Shown here piece by piece: positions 1 through 7,587 of a DNA stretch of 11,095 nucleotides (its first letter is position 1; each line of letters starts with the position of its first letter). This stretch comes from an uncultured Clostridia bacterium. Its GTDB lineage: Bacteria; Bacillota; Clostridia; Christensenellales; Borkfalkiaceae. The stretch is from the NCBI GenBank assembly GCA_934272745.1, contig CAKQSI010000053.1:1-11095 (forward strand). The letters are read 5' to 3'. Under the pieces are notes generated by a model. It was not told the DNA's origin. It was given only the letters and a program-made list of their open reading frames with translations, and did not search any database. The position numbers were made by a program, and so were the translations under genes.

Positions 1-11
1 TAAACGACTTA

Positions 12-55
12 ATGCAGCATATTTGCGACGTAAAGTCGCGTTTTATGCAACATAT
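12..55 (+). repeat. Hairpin flanked by imperfect direct repeats, leader of the surface-protein gene
   Basis: An 11-bp repeat occurs twice, at 12-22 (ATGCAGCATAT) and 45-55 (ATGCAACATAT), with one mismatch. Between the copies is a perfect 5-bp stem, GCGAC (25-29) and GTCGC (35-39), with loop GTAAA. An outer pairing, GCATA (17-21) with TATGC (44-48), can enclose it. The element ends about 15 bp before the ribosome binding site of the surface-protein gene, so it is probably in that gene's 5' leader, or it is the 3' end of something left of the window. No promoter for the downstream gene is visible, so which is correct cannot be told. Confidence 0.35.
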
Positions 56-70
56 CCCCACAAAAATTAA

Positions 71-76
71 AAGGAG
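71..76 (+). promoter_or_regulatory. Ribosome binding site of the surface-protein gene
   Basis: AAGGAG lies 8 nt before the ATG at 85. It is a strong Shine-Dalgarno match and fixes the start so that a classical signal peptide follows directly. Confidence 0.85.
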
Positions 77-84
77 ACAATATT

Positions 85-3000
85 ATGACACACACGAAGG
101 CGAATCAATCAAAGATATTAGCGCTTATACTCGGTCTTACGATGTGCCTTGCGCTTATGCTCGGTATTGTGTTTGCAAGCCCGACTTTTGCGGTCTATGC
201 GGAAGGCACAGCGGGAACGACAGGCGGACTTATCATTGACGGCGCAGGCGATATAACCGACACAGGCGGAACTTATGCCTATTCTACTGGTGCCAAAACG
301 CTGATGCTAAACGGATATAACGGCGGAGTCATAAGGTTTACCGCGGAAAGTGACGTTACGGTAACACTTGAACCCGGGACTACGAATACCATAACGCTGA
401 ACGACAGCGCCGTAACCGAGAATCAATACGGCGTGTATGCCGCAGGCAATCTTACCGTTACGGGCAAGGGAACGCTCAATATCAATATAGATATCAGCGG
501 TGCGGGTGACGAAATCACCACCGAATACGGCAAAGCGCTTTACGGCTTATACGCCAAAAACCTGACAATCAACGGGGAGATAAACGTCAACGTCAATTTG
601 ACTTCAAACGGTTTTTCTTGCGGTATGTTTGCCACTAAAGATATCACCGTTGCCGAAAAAGCAAACTTGGACATCAAATGCCGCAGCAAGTATAAAAATA
701 CCGAATTTTACAGCACCAATAAGGTTGTGTACGGAATTTATTCTGAAAACGGCGATATTAAACTTTCGGGAACGGGCACGAAAAATATAGAACATACTTG
801 CACGGTGAATTTTGCGCAAGCTAATGAAGCCAAGGGCATTTATGCAGCAAATGACAGACAGAAAGGCGGCGGAAGAATAGAAATATCGGGAGCAAAACTC
901 ACTATAAAAATGCCGAGAGAAGGCGCGGGAATAGAATCTTATTACGATTGCGTGATAAAGAACGCCGACATAAGCATAGTTGACGCAGAGCAAGGCATTG
1001 CAGTAAATGGTTATGCAACCCCTTCCGCAACGTTTAAGGGCGTAACGATAACAAAAAGCAAGATATATATTTCCACTTTAGGATTTCCAACCGATCTTGC
1101 CGCCGACAGGATAGCGGGTATTAAACTTTATAATGCCGAGCTGAGCATATTGGACAGCGACGTTTATATCGAATCGCGCTCATGCATTTCGGGAAAAGCT
1201 GAGCTGACGAATCTGGTGTTTATAAAAGGGGCGTCCGTCGTGCGATTGATAAATCCGAACAAAAATGACAGAGGCGTTTTGAACGCTTACGTTAGTACTT
1301 TTGACCTTAGCAAAGGCGGAAGTGTTACCATCAATGCGTCCGGCTATAATTTTTATGGAATTTACAACATAAAACTCGGAGCGGGGACAAAAGCCGAATA
1401 CGGCACGAAAGGTTCGCAGTCATCCAATGACAGCGACGCTTACTATTATGAAGCTGAGAATAACGTTGATTTGAAGATATTACGGTTTGTGTATGGCGCG
1501 GGAGCAGGCACGGCAACGACGAGCGACGTCAACGTGGAAGGTATGAAAGGTTATGCCATCGAGGAGAGCGAGTTCACCGTCACGTTGACGGGAGACACCT
1601 TTACCGAAATTGCGCAAAACACCGACGTAACCGCTTGGTTTAAGAATATGCCGTCGGGGCTTATTGCAAAAATCAAAACCAAAGTCGAAGCAGGCGCAAC
1701 AAGCCTTACCGTTGCAATCAGCGGCACGCCCGAAAGCGTGGAAACGGTGCGCGCATACATCGAAATCCCCGAACAGTATCTTGCTGTGGGCGAGTACGAC
1801 ATCACCATAGACCCCAACAAAAACAATGTTGATTTCAGCATCGTATCGGGTGAGGCGATAGACGTACCCGTGCCGTCCGTCACGCAGTTCGTTTATGACG
1901 GCGAAGCAAAAGTGTTGCTTACGGTTACGGACGGCGAAGGCTACACCGTCAGCAACAACAAAAATACCTTTGCCGGGGAATACACGGCAGTTGTGACGCT
2001 GAAAAAAGGGTATAAGTGGTCGGACGGAACTACCGACCCGAAAAATATTGCTTGGACAATAAAGAGGCAGGACGTCACCATAGAAGTGACACTTACCAAA
2101 ACAAAGTATGAATGTACGGGATATACCATCGAACCCGAATATACGGTGTATCGTATAACGCCCACCGGTAACGTTGAGTTGCCTAGCTCGGAATACAGGG
2201 GCGTGTCGTTAAACAACAAGGACGTCGGCAAGGCAACTTTGACTGTCGAAGACAACGAAATCGGCAACTATAACATAACAAACTCCGTCGTCGTCTATTT
2301 TGAAATAGTCAAAGGCACAAAAACGCCGCCTACGGGTCTCACGGGCATTGCGCCGTCGGCTGACGGCTTGGCGGACGGCAAGATTACGGGAACGACCGCC
2401 GATATGGAATATTCCACCGATACGGCTTTTGCAACCAAATACGATTGTGCGGACGGCGAAACAACGGGACTTGCCGAAGGAACGTATTACGTTCGCTATA
2501 AAGAAACAGGCACAAGCGAAGCAAGTGCTTATGCCGAAGTGAAAGTCGCTTTGAATTCCGTTACGGTTGTAGGCGGAACCGGCGGCGGGAAATATGCTGC
2601 CGGAACGTTGGTAACAGTAAAAGTGACGGTGCCGACAGGCAAAACGTTTGCCGGCTGGACGTTTACGGGTGTGGTACTTAACACGGCGCAGCTTACACAG
2701 GAAGAAATCACGTTCACGATGCCCGAAAATGGCGTTGTGTTGACCGCGTTGTTTGAAGATATTACTTACAACGTAACGGTAACAAACGGAACGGCAAGCG
2801 CGCTTACGGCAATTTATGAAAAAGAAATCACGGTGACGGCAAACGCCCCGGAAGAGGGAAAAGCGTTCGACAAGTGGGTTGTTTCGGGAATTGATTTGTC
2901 CGCCGAAGATTTGGCAAAATCGACGGTTACTTTCAAGATGCCTGCAAGTAGCGTGACAATGGAAGCAACGTACAAAGACGTTGTTTACCAAGTTACCGTC

Positions 3001-3984
3001 CAAGACGGAACGGCAAGCGCGCCTACGGCAAAATATCAAGAGGACGTGACCGTGACGGCAAACGCGCCCGAAGCCGATATGTACTTCGACAAGTGGGAAG
3101 TTACGGGAATTACGTTGTCCGATGAAGATTTAGCAAAATCAACGCTAACTTTCCAGATGCCTGCCGGCGACGTGACCTTTAAGGCAACCTATTTGACGAT
3201 TAAAAAGTTTGCAATAGAAATGGTGGACGGCACGAAAGACAAAGAAGTTGCAAAAGCCGGTGAAACCGTGACTATAACCGCAAACCCTGCGCCGGAAGGC
3301 AAAGTCTTTGACAAATGGACTTGCGAAACGGCGGGAGTTACGATTGTGTTTGCAAGCGCAACGAGTTCTCCGACAACCTTTGTAATGCCTGCAGCAAACG
3401 TTAAAATTCAAGCGCATTTCAGAGATATAGAAGCGGCTCCGTCGATTGAAATCAAAGTCAACGGCGGAACGGGCGCAGGAGCGTATAAAGAGGGCGATGA
3501 AGTAACCGTAACGGCAGAAGATAAAGAAGGCAAAGTGTTCAAAGGCTGGCAGGACGAAAGCGGAAAAATCGTCAGTACCGAAAAAGCATATACCTTTACG
3601 GTAACGGGCGTAAAAACCTTTACTGCCGTATATGAAGATATAACGCCTGCGCCATCTCCGGCGGCTCCTCCTTCGCCGACGCCATCTCCGGCGGCTCCTT
3701 CGCCGACGCCGGAACCGGACGCCAAGCCAACGACCGAAAAACAAGGACTTTCGGGCGGGGCGATTGCGGGTATCGTAATCGGCTCGGTCGCGGTCGCGGG
3801 AATCGGCGGATTTGCCGTTCTTTGGTTTGCAGTCAAGAAAAAGACCTTTGCAGACTTGGGAGTGGCATTGAAGAAAGGCTTTACGGCAATGGGCAAGGGT
3901 ATAAAAACCGCTTGTCGTGCAATCGGCAACTTCTTCAAAACTCTCGGAGCAAAAATCAAAGCGTTGTTCACCAAAAAGAAATAA
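85..3984 (+). CDS. Large secreted, membrane-anchored surface protein with InlB-type repeats and a cationic C-terminal tail
   Basis: 1299 residues, probably displayed on the outer face of the cell envelope. Residues 1-40 form a signal peptide (basic start, hydrophobic core, likely cleavage after AVYA). About 45-480 is rich in recurring YGIY/YGLY, GNLTVTGKG and DITV turns, like the beta-helix-type carbohydrate-binding-annotated domains of clostridial surface proteins. Residues 485-588 form a further all-beta module. Two MBG/Ig-like modules follow (589-660 with VYDGEAK; 661-744), then a module at 745-822 (TGLTGIAPSADG, ITGTTADMEYS). Five InlB-type repeats with F-x-x-W and FxMP motifs lie at about 824-892, 893-966, 967-1039, 1040-1114 and 1119-1187. 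A Pro/Ser/Ala linker (1188-1212), one membrane span (1226-1250) and a 49-residue tail with 13 Lys and 1 Arg end the protein. No LPXTG motif is present. Domain identities come from memory of these families. Adhesion or glycan binding is an inference, and no catalytic motif was seen. Confidence 0.9.
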   Translation: MTHTKANQSKILALILGLTMCLALMLGIVFASPTFAVYAEGTAGTTGGLIIDGAGDITDTGGTYAYSTGAKTLMLNGYNGGVIRFTAESDVTVTLEPGTTNTITLNDSAVTENQYGVYAAGNLTVTGKGTLNINIDISGAGDEITTEYGKALYGLYAKNLTINGEINVNVNLTSNGFSCGMFATKDITVAEKANLDIKCRSKYKNTEFYSTNKVVYGIYSENGDIKLSGTGTKNIEHTCTVNFAQANEAKGIYAANDRQKGGGRIEISGAKLTIKMPREGAGIESYYDCVIKNADISIVDAEQGIAVNGYATPSATFKGVTITKSKIYISTLGFPTDLAADRIAGIKLYNAELSILDSDVYIESRSCISGKAELTNLVFIKGASVVRLINPNKNDRGVLNAYVSTFDLSKGGSVTINASGYNFYGIYNIKLGAGTKAEYGTKGSQSSNDSDAYYYEAENNVDLKILRFVYGAGAGTATTSDVNVEGMKGYAIEESEFTVTLTGDTFTEIAQNTDVTAWFKNMPSGLIAKIKTKVEAGATSLTVAISGTPESVETVRAYIEIPEQYLAVGEYDITIDPNKNNVDFSIVSGEAIDVPVPSVTQFVYDGEAKVLLTVTDGEGYTVSNNKNTFAGEYTAVVTLKKGYKWSDGTTDPKNIAWTIKRQDVTIEVTLTKTKYECTGYTIEPEYTVYRITPTGNVELPSSEYRGVSLNNKDVGKATLTVEDNEIGNYNITNSVVVYFEIVKGTKTPPTGLTGIAPSADGLADGKITGTTADMEYSTDTAFATKYDCADGETTGLAEGTYYVRYKETGTSEASAYAEVKVALNSVTVVGGTGGGKYAAGTLVTVKVTVPTGKTFAGWTFTGVVLNTAQLTQEEITFTMPENGVVLTALFEDITYNVTVTNGTASALTAIYEKEITVTANAPEEGKAFDKWVVSGIDLSAEDLAKSTVTFKMPASSVTMEATYKDVVYQVTVQDGTASAPTAKYQEDVTVTANAPEADMYFDKWEVTGITLSDEDLAKSTLTFQMPAGDVTFKATYLTIKKFAIEMVDGTKDKEVAKAGETVTITANPAPEGKVFDKWTCETAGVTIVFASATSSPTTFVMPAANVKIQAHFRDIEAAPSIEIKVNGGTGAGAYKEGDEVTVTAEDKEGKVFKGWQDESGKIVSTEKAYTFTVTGVKTFTAVYEDITPAPSPAAPPSPTPSPAAPSPTPEPDAKPTTEKQGLSGGAIAGIVIGSVAVAGIGGFAVLWFAVKKKTFADLGVALKKGFTAMGKGIKTACRAIGNFFKTLGAKIKALFTKKK
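2761..3198 (+). repeat. Two adjacent InlB-type repeats with a 219-bp period
   Basis: Repeats 2 and 3 of the surface protein are much alike in DNA. The string GGAACGGCAAGCGCGC recurs at 2788 and 3007, exactly 219 bp (73 codons) apart. Further matches include the stretches encoding EDLAKST and TANAPE. Repeats 1, 4 and 5 share only the protein pattern. This indicates a relatively recent internal duplication of one module. Confidence 0.8.
3651..3710 (+). repeat. Minisatellite encoding the Pro-rich linker
   Basis: GCCATCTCCGGCGGCTCCT occurs exactly at 3651-3669 and 3681-3699 (period 30 bp), each followed by TCGCCGACGCC, with an extra CCT in the first copy. It encodes the PSPAAPPSPTPSPAAPSPTP linker between the repeat domain and the membrane span. 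In-frame unit gain or loss would alter linker length without breaking the gene. Confidence 0.8.
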
Positions 3985-4001
3985 GATGAACAAATAACAA
4001 C

Positions 4002-4030
4002 GAGCCGTTCGCAGGGGGTGCGGACGGCTC
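4002..4030. terminator. 12-bp hairpin after the surface-protein gene
   Basis: GAGCCGTTCGCA (4002-4013) pairs with TGCGGACGGCTC (4019-4030), with one T-G wobble and a GGGGG loop, beginning 17 nt after the stop codon. There is no T-run on the + side. On the minus side the flank reads GTTGTTATTT, which is moderately T-rich. It could therefore terminate either transcript weakly or act as a 3'-end stabiliser. The position between convergent genes favours an RNA 3'-end role. Confidence 0.5.
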
Positions 4031-4056
4031 TGATCAATAACAAACGCTATTTGCCA

Positions 4057-4112
4057 AAACATTCTTATAGCGCCGGCTCGCGGGGGTTTCCCGCGAGCCG
4101 GCGCTAATGTTT
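4057..4112. terminator. Perfect 17-bp GC-rich hairpin between convergent genes
   Basis: The core stem at 4068-4084 pairs perfectly with 4090-4106 around loop GGTTT (17 bp, nearly all G/C). AAACAT (4057-4062) and ATGTTT (4107-4112) can extend it across a 5-nt bulge. It lies in the gap where the surface-protein gene and the minus-strand operon run toward each other, so a shared transcription stop or anti-collision structure is likely. It lacks a clean T-run on either strand, so it is not a textbook intrinsic terminator. A dispersed palindromic repeat element is the other reading. Confidence 0.55.
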
Positions 4113-4156
4113 GAACGAAATCTGAAATTAAAATTTCATAATACTCTGCAAGCATT

Positions 4157-4207
4157 AACGATTCCATCGGTATGCTATAGCGGTATGCTATAGCGGGCGC
4201 AATCGTT
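4157..4207. repeat. 13-bp tandem repeat enclosed by 7-bp inverted repeats
   Basis: CGGTATGCTATAG occurs twice head to tail (4168-4180 and 4181-4193), each containing palindrome GCTATAGC. The pair is flanked by AACGATT (4157-4163) and its complement AATCGTT (4201-4207), the latter touching the stop codon of the lipoprotein gene (4207-4209). In RNA this would form a stem with a structured loop just after that stop codon. Confidence 0.6.
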
Positions 4208-4830
4208 CAGCCCATTTTATAGTAGTTCGAAAAAGTCCCGTTACGCGTGGAATCGGCGCTTTCGATAAACAGTTTGAATTTATACCCGTTAGAAGCGGTA
4301 TCGAATTCATACCGGATTTCAAAAATCCAGACCGAGCCTTTTACAAAATAGCCGTTATCCAAAGTGTTGTTTCTTATATAATAGAACTTGTATAATTTGC
4401 TCGGATTATCATCGAAATAATCGGACAAATTACTCTTTTGTTCTATGATATACCAGTTTTCGTTGGTATCCATGCTGAATTTTTCGATTCTCGGTTTGCC
4501 GAATCTGCCGTCGTAATGTGTATTCAAATACGAAAAATACGTTTCCGCATTCGTTTTGAACGTGGCTTCGTCCGGGCAAGCTTGCGAAAACGAATATCCG
4601 TCATTAAACCAGGCGTCGCTTGAGTTCATCTCCCCGGACAATCCTGTCGGCGCGGTCAGACCGGCAAGTCCTTTTGCCGACAATTCCTCTTCGGTAAACC
4701 ATTTCGTGCTGTCGTGGAGAGGGTTTTGGCTTTCTCCGCCAGGATCATTACTTCCGCATGCGACCAGACCGGCGCAGGTTATCGCTAAAAACATCGCGCA
4801 AACAACAACAGAAAACTTCTTTCTTAACAT
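4207..4830 (-). CDS. Predicted lipoprotein of unknown function
   Basis: 207 residues. The N-terminus is a lipoprotein signal: MLRKK, a hydrophobic core, then lipobox LVAC with Cys25 as the predicted lipidation site. The mature protein should be tethered to the outer face of the cytoplasmic membrane. After a short Gly/Ser/Asp/Pro linker, the remaining 170 or so residues are rich in Tyr, Phe, Asn and Asp (for example NENWYIIEQ and YKFYYIRNN) with alternating patterns typical of a small mostly-beta domain. I do not recognise the family. The start is 30 bp after the permease stop, with a weak GAGGT site about 10 nt upstream, so it is probably the last gene of the ABC operon. It may be the transporter's partner or cargo; that is inference from position only. 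Confidence 0.85.
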   Translation of the reverse strand: MLRKKFSVVVCAMFLAITCAGLVACGSNDPGGESQNPLHDSTKWFTEEELSAKGLAGLTAPTGLSGEMNSSDAWFNDGYSFSQACPDEATFKTNAETYFSYLNTHYDGRFGKPRIEKFSMDTNENWYIIEQKSNLSDYFDDNPSKLYKFYYIRNNTLDNGYFVKGSVWIFEIRYEFDTASNGYKFKLFIESADSTRNGTFSNYYKMG

Positions 4831-4860
4831 ATAGCTTTTACCTCGATTCGTTAAAATTTT

Positions 4861-6741
4861 TTATTCTACCGCTTTCAGACTTTCGTTCATTCTGGTTTTT
4901 ACTATTTTCGGTCTTAATATCAGCGTTACGAGCAGCGTAAACACGAATACGACGACCGGCACAAGCAGCCACATAAACCAACTTACGTTGCCGACCGTTC
5001 CGAACCCTATCGTCTTAAAAACGAGCGTCGCAAAACCTATTCCCGTGGGATACCCGACGAGAATCCCCAAAAACACGCTGATATATATTTCTCGATAAAT
5101 ATAGCCGCAGATTTCTCCGTCGTGATATCCGAGAACCATAAGCGTCGCTATTTCCCGTTCTCTTTCGCTGATATTTATGGTTGTAAGCGTGTTTATTACC
5201 ACGGCGGTCAGAAGTCCGGCAAAAACAACCACGACTACCGCTATTCCGATAATCGCGGGCGAACCGAAATCGCCGAACAGGCACATATCGAGAAGGGCAA
5301 GCCCCGCAAAAACGAGTCCTGCCGAAACGGCTACCGATACAAGCATCATAAAAAACCGCGTTTTATACCGGAATACGTTTCTCATCGAGGATTTATGCTT
5401 AAACGAAAGTCGTTTCCAGATAAACGGAATTTTTTCAAGCAAAATTCTCTTTCCTTTTTTCGGAGGTTTCGGTCGCAGAAGGTCGGCGGGGGAGTGATTC
5501 GCAAGTTTCATGCCGATGGAGAATACCGCAATCAACGTGACCGCGATAACTACGCCCAGCGAAATAAAGTAATAACTCGGATTGACCACCACCGATATCG
5601 GCGGCATAACGTAACTGTAACCGAAAGCGAAACATATCAGCCACGAAACGCCGTATCCGACAAAAAAGCCCATACCGCCGCCTGCCGCCAGCGCGACGAG
5701 CGCAAAGAAAACGTACCTGACGACGATACTTACCGAGCCGTATCCAAGCGTTTTCAGACAGGCGATTTGCGAACGTTCTTCGTCCATAAGCCGCATCATA
5801 GATGATAATACGACGAGAAGCGTTACGGCGATGAAAATCATCATTAAAATATTGCCGATTCCGCGCACTTTGTCCGCGCTGGCGATAACCGATTTAAAAC
5901 TGTAATTGTCGTAAAGCGTAATAATACGCACGTCTTCGCCCAAAAGTCCGGTCAGTTCGATTTTTTCTTTTTCGACGTACTTTTCGTAACCGGAGGAAAA
6001 AGATTTAAACAAATTACGGTTTTCCGCTTTTATATACAGATCGCCTTCTGGCAGAAGATCGCCTCCCGGCAGAGAATCGCAGATTCCGGTCGGACAGTAT
6101 AAGATATTTTCGAGCAGGTCGAGTTTGTTTATTTCCGCCATGTTGTCGGGAATTTCGGTGTCTTCCGGGTTGTTATAACTCGGCTCTCCGTCTTTACCGA
6201 ACGTCAGCGGGCTTTTGACTATTCCTTTAATCGTCACGTTGATTTTACGTTCGAACGGCAAGTTAAGTGCGGACGCAAGATCTATTTCTACTTTATCGCC
6301 GACGGAGTAGCCCTTTATTACGTTATCCTTTACTTCGGCGTAAACGCAATTTTCGTCGTCTTTCGTTATCTTTTCGCCTTCGACAAGTTCCAACTTGTTG
6401 ATTCCGGTATTTTCAAGGTCGAGAAAGTACAGCCTGAGCGATCTCTTTTCGCCCGTCCGGATATCGAAAGACGTTCCGGTTTCTACGTTGTTCTCGCCGT
6501 AACGGCTTTTTACCGCGGAAATTTGCTCGTCGGTAAAACCGCCCGTCTTGCTTTTCACGATAAAGTCGCTTACGTTTTGTTTTGTATAATAATTCTCTAT
6601 GCTGTCCTTTATCATATCGGTCGGCGAACCGATACCCGATATAAAACCTATCGAGATAAGAACGATGCCGATAAGAGAAAGAAGCCGTATGAGATGTTTT
6701 TTGAACATCCTGCGGACTGTTTTAAGGTATGTTTTCACCAT
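4861..6741 (-). CDS. FtsX-family ABC transporter permease (MacB-type)
   Basis: 626 residues, the membrane subunit of an ABC machine with the ATPase encoded just upstream. A span at about 15-37 is followed by an extracytoplasmic domain at about 38-290. Three spans follow (about 294-316, 337-375, 390-412), then a basic cytoplasmic linker (RPKPPKKGKR, 423-432), then a second FtsX-like half with four spans (about 463-486, 494-520, 553-577, 590-611). Each half carries the conserved post-span motif: EERSQIACLKTLGY (321-334) and EREREIATLMVLGY (526-539), which in this superfamily contacts the ATPase. The second half has almost no external loop (about 8 residues), so the single sensing or cargo domain is N-terminal. 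GGAG 6 nt before the ATG lies inside the ATPase gene, and the two genes overlap by 7 bp, indicating coupled translation. Likely mechanotransmission or lipoprotein/peptide export; the substrate is unknown. Confidence 0.93.
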   Translation of the reverse strand: MVKTYLKTVRRMFKKHLIRLLSLIGIVLISIGFISGIGSPTDMIKDSIENYYTKQNVSDFIVKSKTGGFTDEQISAVKSRYGENNVETGTSFDIRTGEKRSLRLYFLDLENTGINKLELVEGEKITKDDENCVYAEVKDNVIKGYSVGDKVEIDLASALNLPFERKINVTIKGIVKSPLTFGKDGEPSYNNPEDTEIPDNMAEINKLDLLENILYCPTGICDSLPGGDLLPEGDLYIKAENRNLFKSFSSGYEKYVEKEKIELTGLLGEDVRIITLYDNYSFKSVIASADKVRGIGNILMMIFIAVTLLVVLSSMMRLMDEERSQIACLKTLGYGSVSIVVRYVFFALVALAAGGGMGFFVGYGVSWLICFAFGYSYVMPPISVVVNPSYYFISLGVVIAVTLIAVFSIGMKLANHSPADLLRPKPPKKGKRILLEKIPFIWKRLSFKHKSSMRNVFRYKTRFFMMLVSVAVSAGLVFAGLALLDMCLFGDFGSPAIIGIAVVVVVFAGLLTAVVINTLTTINISEREREIATLMVLGYHDGEICGYIYREIYISVFLGILVGYPTGIGFATLVFKTIGFGTVGNVSWFMWLLVPVVVFVFTLLVTLILRPKIVKTRMNESLKAVE

Positions 6742-7436
6742 TCTATCTCCTCGACAGATTTAGGATTGTCGTTTGTTTCGATACTTTCGATTCTTCCGCT
6801 CTTTATCTTGATTACTTTATCCGCCATATCTTTAAGCGCGGCGTTGTGCGTTACGATAATGACAAGTTTGTTCCGTTCGCGGGACAAATCCTGTAAAAGT
6901 TTCAGTATCTTTTTGCCGGTAACGTAATCGAGCGCGCCGGTCGGCTCGTCGCATAATATCAACTTCGGGTTTTTGGCAATCGCACGGGCGATGGAAACTC
7001 TTTGCTGCTCGCCGCCGGAAAGTTCTGCGGGAAAATTGTCGAGCCTGTCGCCGAGCCCCACCGATTCGAGAACGGTTTTCGGGTCGAGATGGTCATCGCA
7101 TATTTCAACGGCGATTTCAACGTTTTCAAGCGCGGTAAGGTTAGGCATCAGATTATAGAACTGGAAAACAAAACCTACGTCGCGACGTCGATAGTCGGTC
7201 AGTTGCTTTTTGTTGAATGAAGTGATATTTTTTCCGTCAAGATCGATTTCGCCGCCCGTCGCCGTGTCCATTCCTCCCAAAAGGTTCAGGAGAGTTGTTT
7301 TTCCTGCGCCGGACGCGCCGAGAATCACCACGAATTCGCCTTCGTTCAAATCGAACGAAACGTCTTCTACGGCGGGTACGGTCAAAGAACCGGTATGATA
7401 TTCTTTTCTTACGTTTTTCAAAGATAACATTCTCAT
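6735..7436 (-). CDS. ABC transporter ATP-binding protein (MacB/LolD-type)
   Basis: 233 residues, the cytoplasmic ATPase that powers the adjacent permease. All ABC motifs are intact: Walker A GASGAGKT (40-47), Q-loop Gln92 in FVFQFYNLMPNLTALENV, signature LSGGEQQ (139-145), Walker B LILCDE (159-164) and H-loop His197 (VTHN). The Q-loop context matches the MacB/LolD group that pairs with FtsX-type permeases. I chose the ATG at 7436 because AAGGAG lies 6 nt upstream and homology begins at once (MRMLSLKNVRKEY). A longer reading from 7511 would add 25 residues with no family resemblance. A second ATG at 7430 is also possible. It is the first gene of a three-gene operon. Length and motifs are typical of the family. 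Confidence 0.95.
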   Translation of the reverse strand: MRMLSLKNVRKEYHTGSLTVPAVEDVSFDLNEGEFVVILGASGAGKTTLLNLLGGMDTATGGEIDLDGKNITSFNKKQLTDYRRRDVGFVFQFYNLMPNLTALENVEIAVEICDDHLDPKTVLESVGLGDRLDNFPAELSGGEQQRVSIARAIAKNPKLILCDEPTGALDYVTGKKILKLLQDLSRERNKLVIIVTHNAALKDMADKVIKIKSGRIESIETNDNPKSVEEIEW

Positions 7437-7442
7437 AACTCG

Positions 7443-7448
7443 CTCCTT
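7443..7448 (-). promoter_or_regulatory. Ribosome binding site that fixes the ATPase start
   Basis: Read on the minus strand this is AAGGAG, 6 nt before the ATG at 7436. It decides against the upstream in-frame ATG at 7511. Confidence 0.85.
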
Positions 7449-7587
7449 GTTTTTATTATCGCCGAGGATTTCTGAAAAAATGCGTTTGCCTGCAACCGAC
7501 AATGATGACAAACATGCATTTTTCGTCCGGATGATTCTGGCAGAGATTTCTGAAACCGTAATTAAAGATCGGTATCAGACACTTTAT

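Noticed and set aside
3700..3984. Sortase anchor on the surface protein
   Set aside because: No LPXTG-like motif precedes the membrane span, and the tail after the span is far longer than a sorting signal allows.
2209..4167. Long open frames on the minus strand opposite the surface-protein gene
   Set aside because: They are antisense to a clear secreted protein with a signal peptide and domain repeats. Their products are rich in Arg, Phe and Cys without domain logic, a typical shadow of repeated Ala/Thr/Glu/Lys codons.
7437..7511. 25-residue N-terminal extension of the ABC ATPase
   Set aside because: Family homology and a good ribosome binding site both place the start at 7436.
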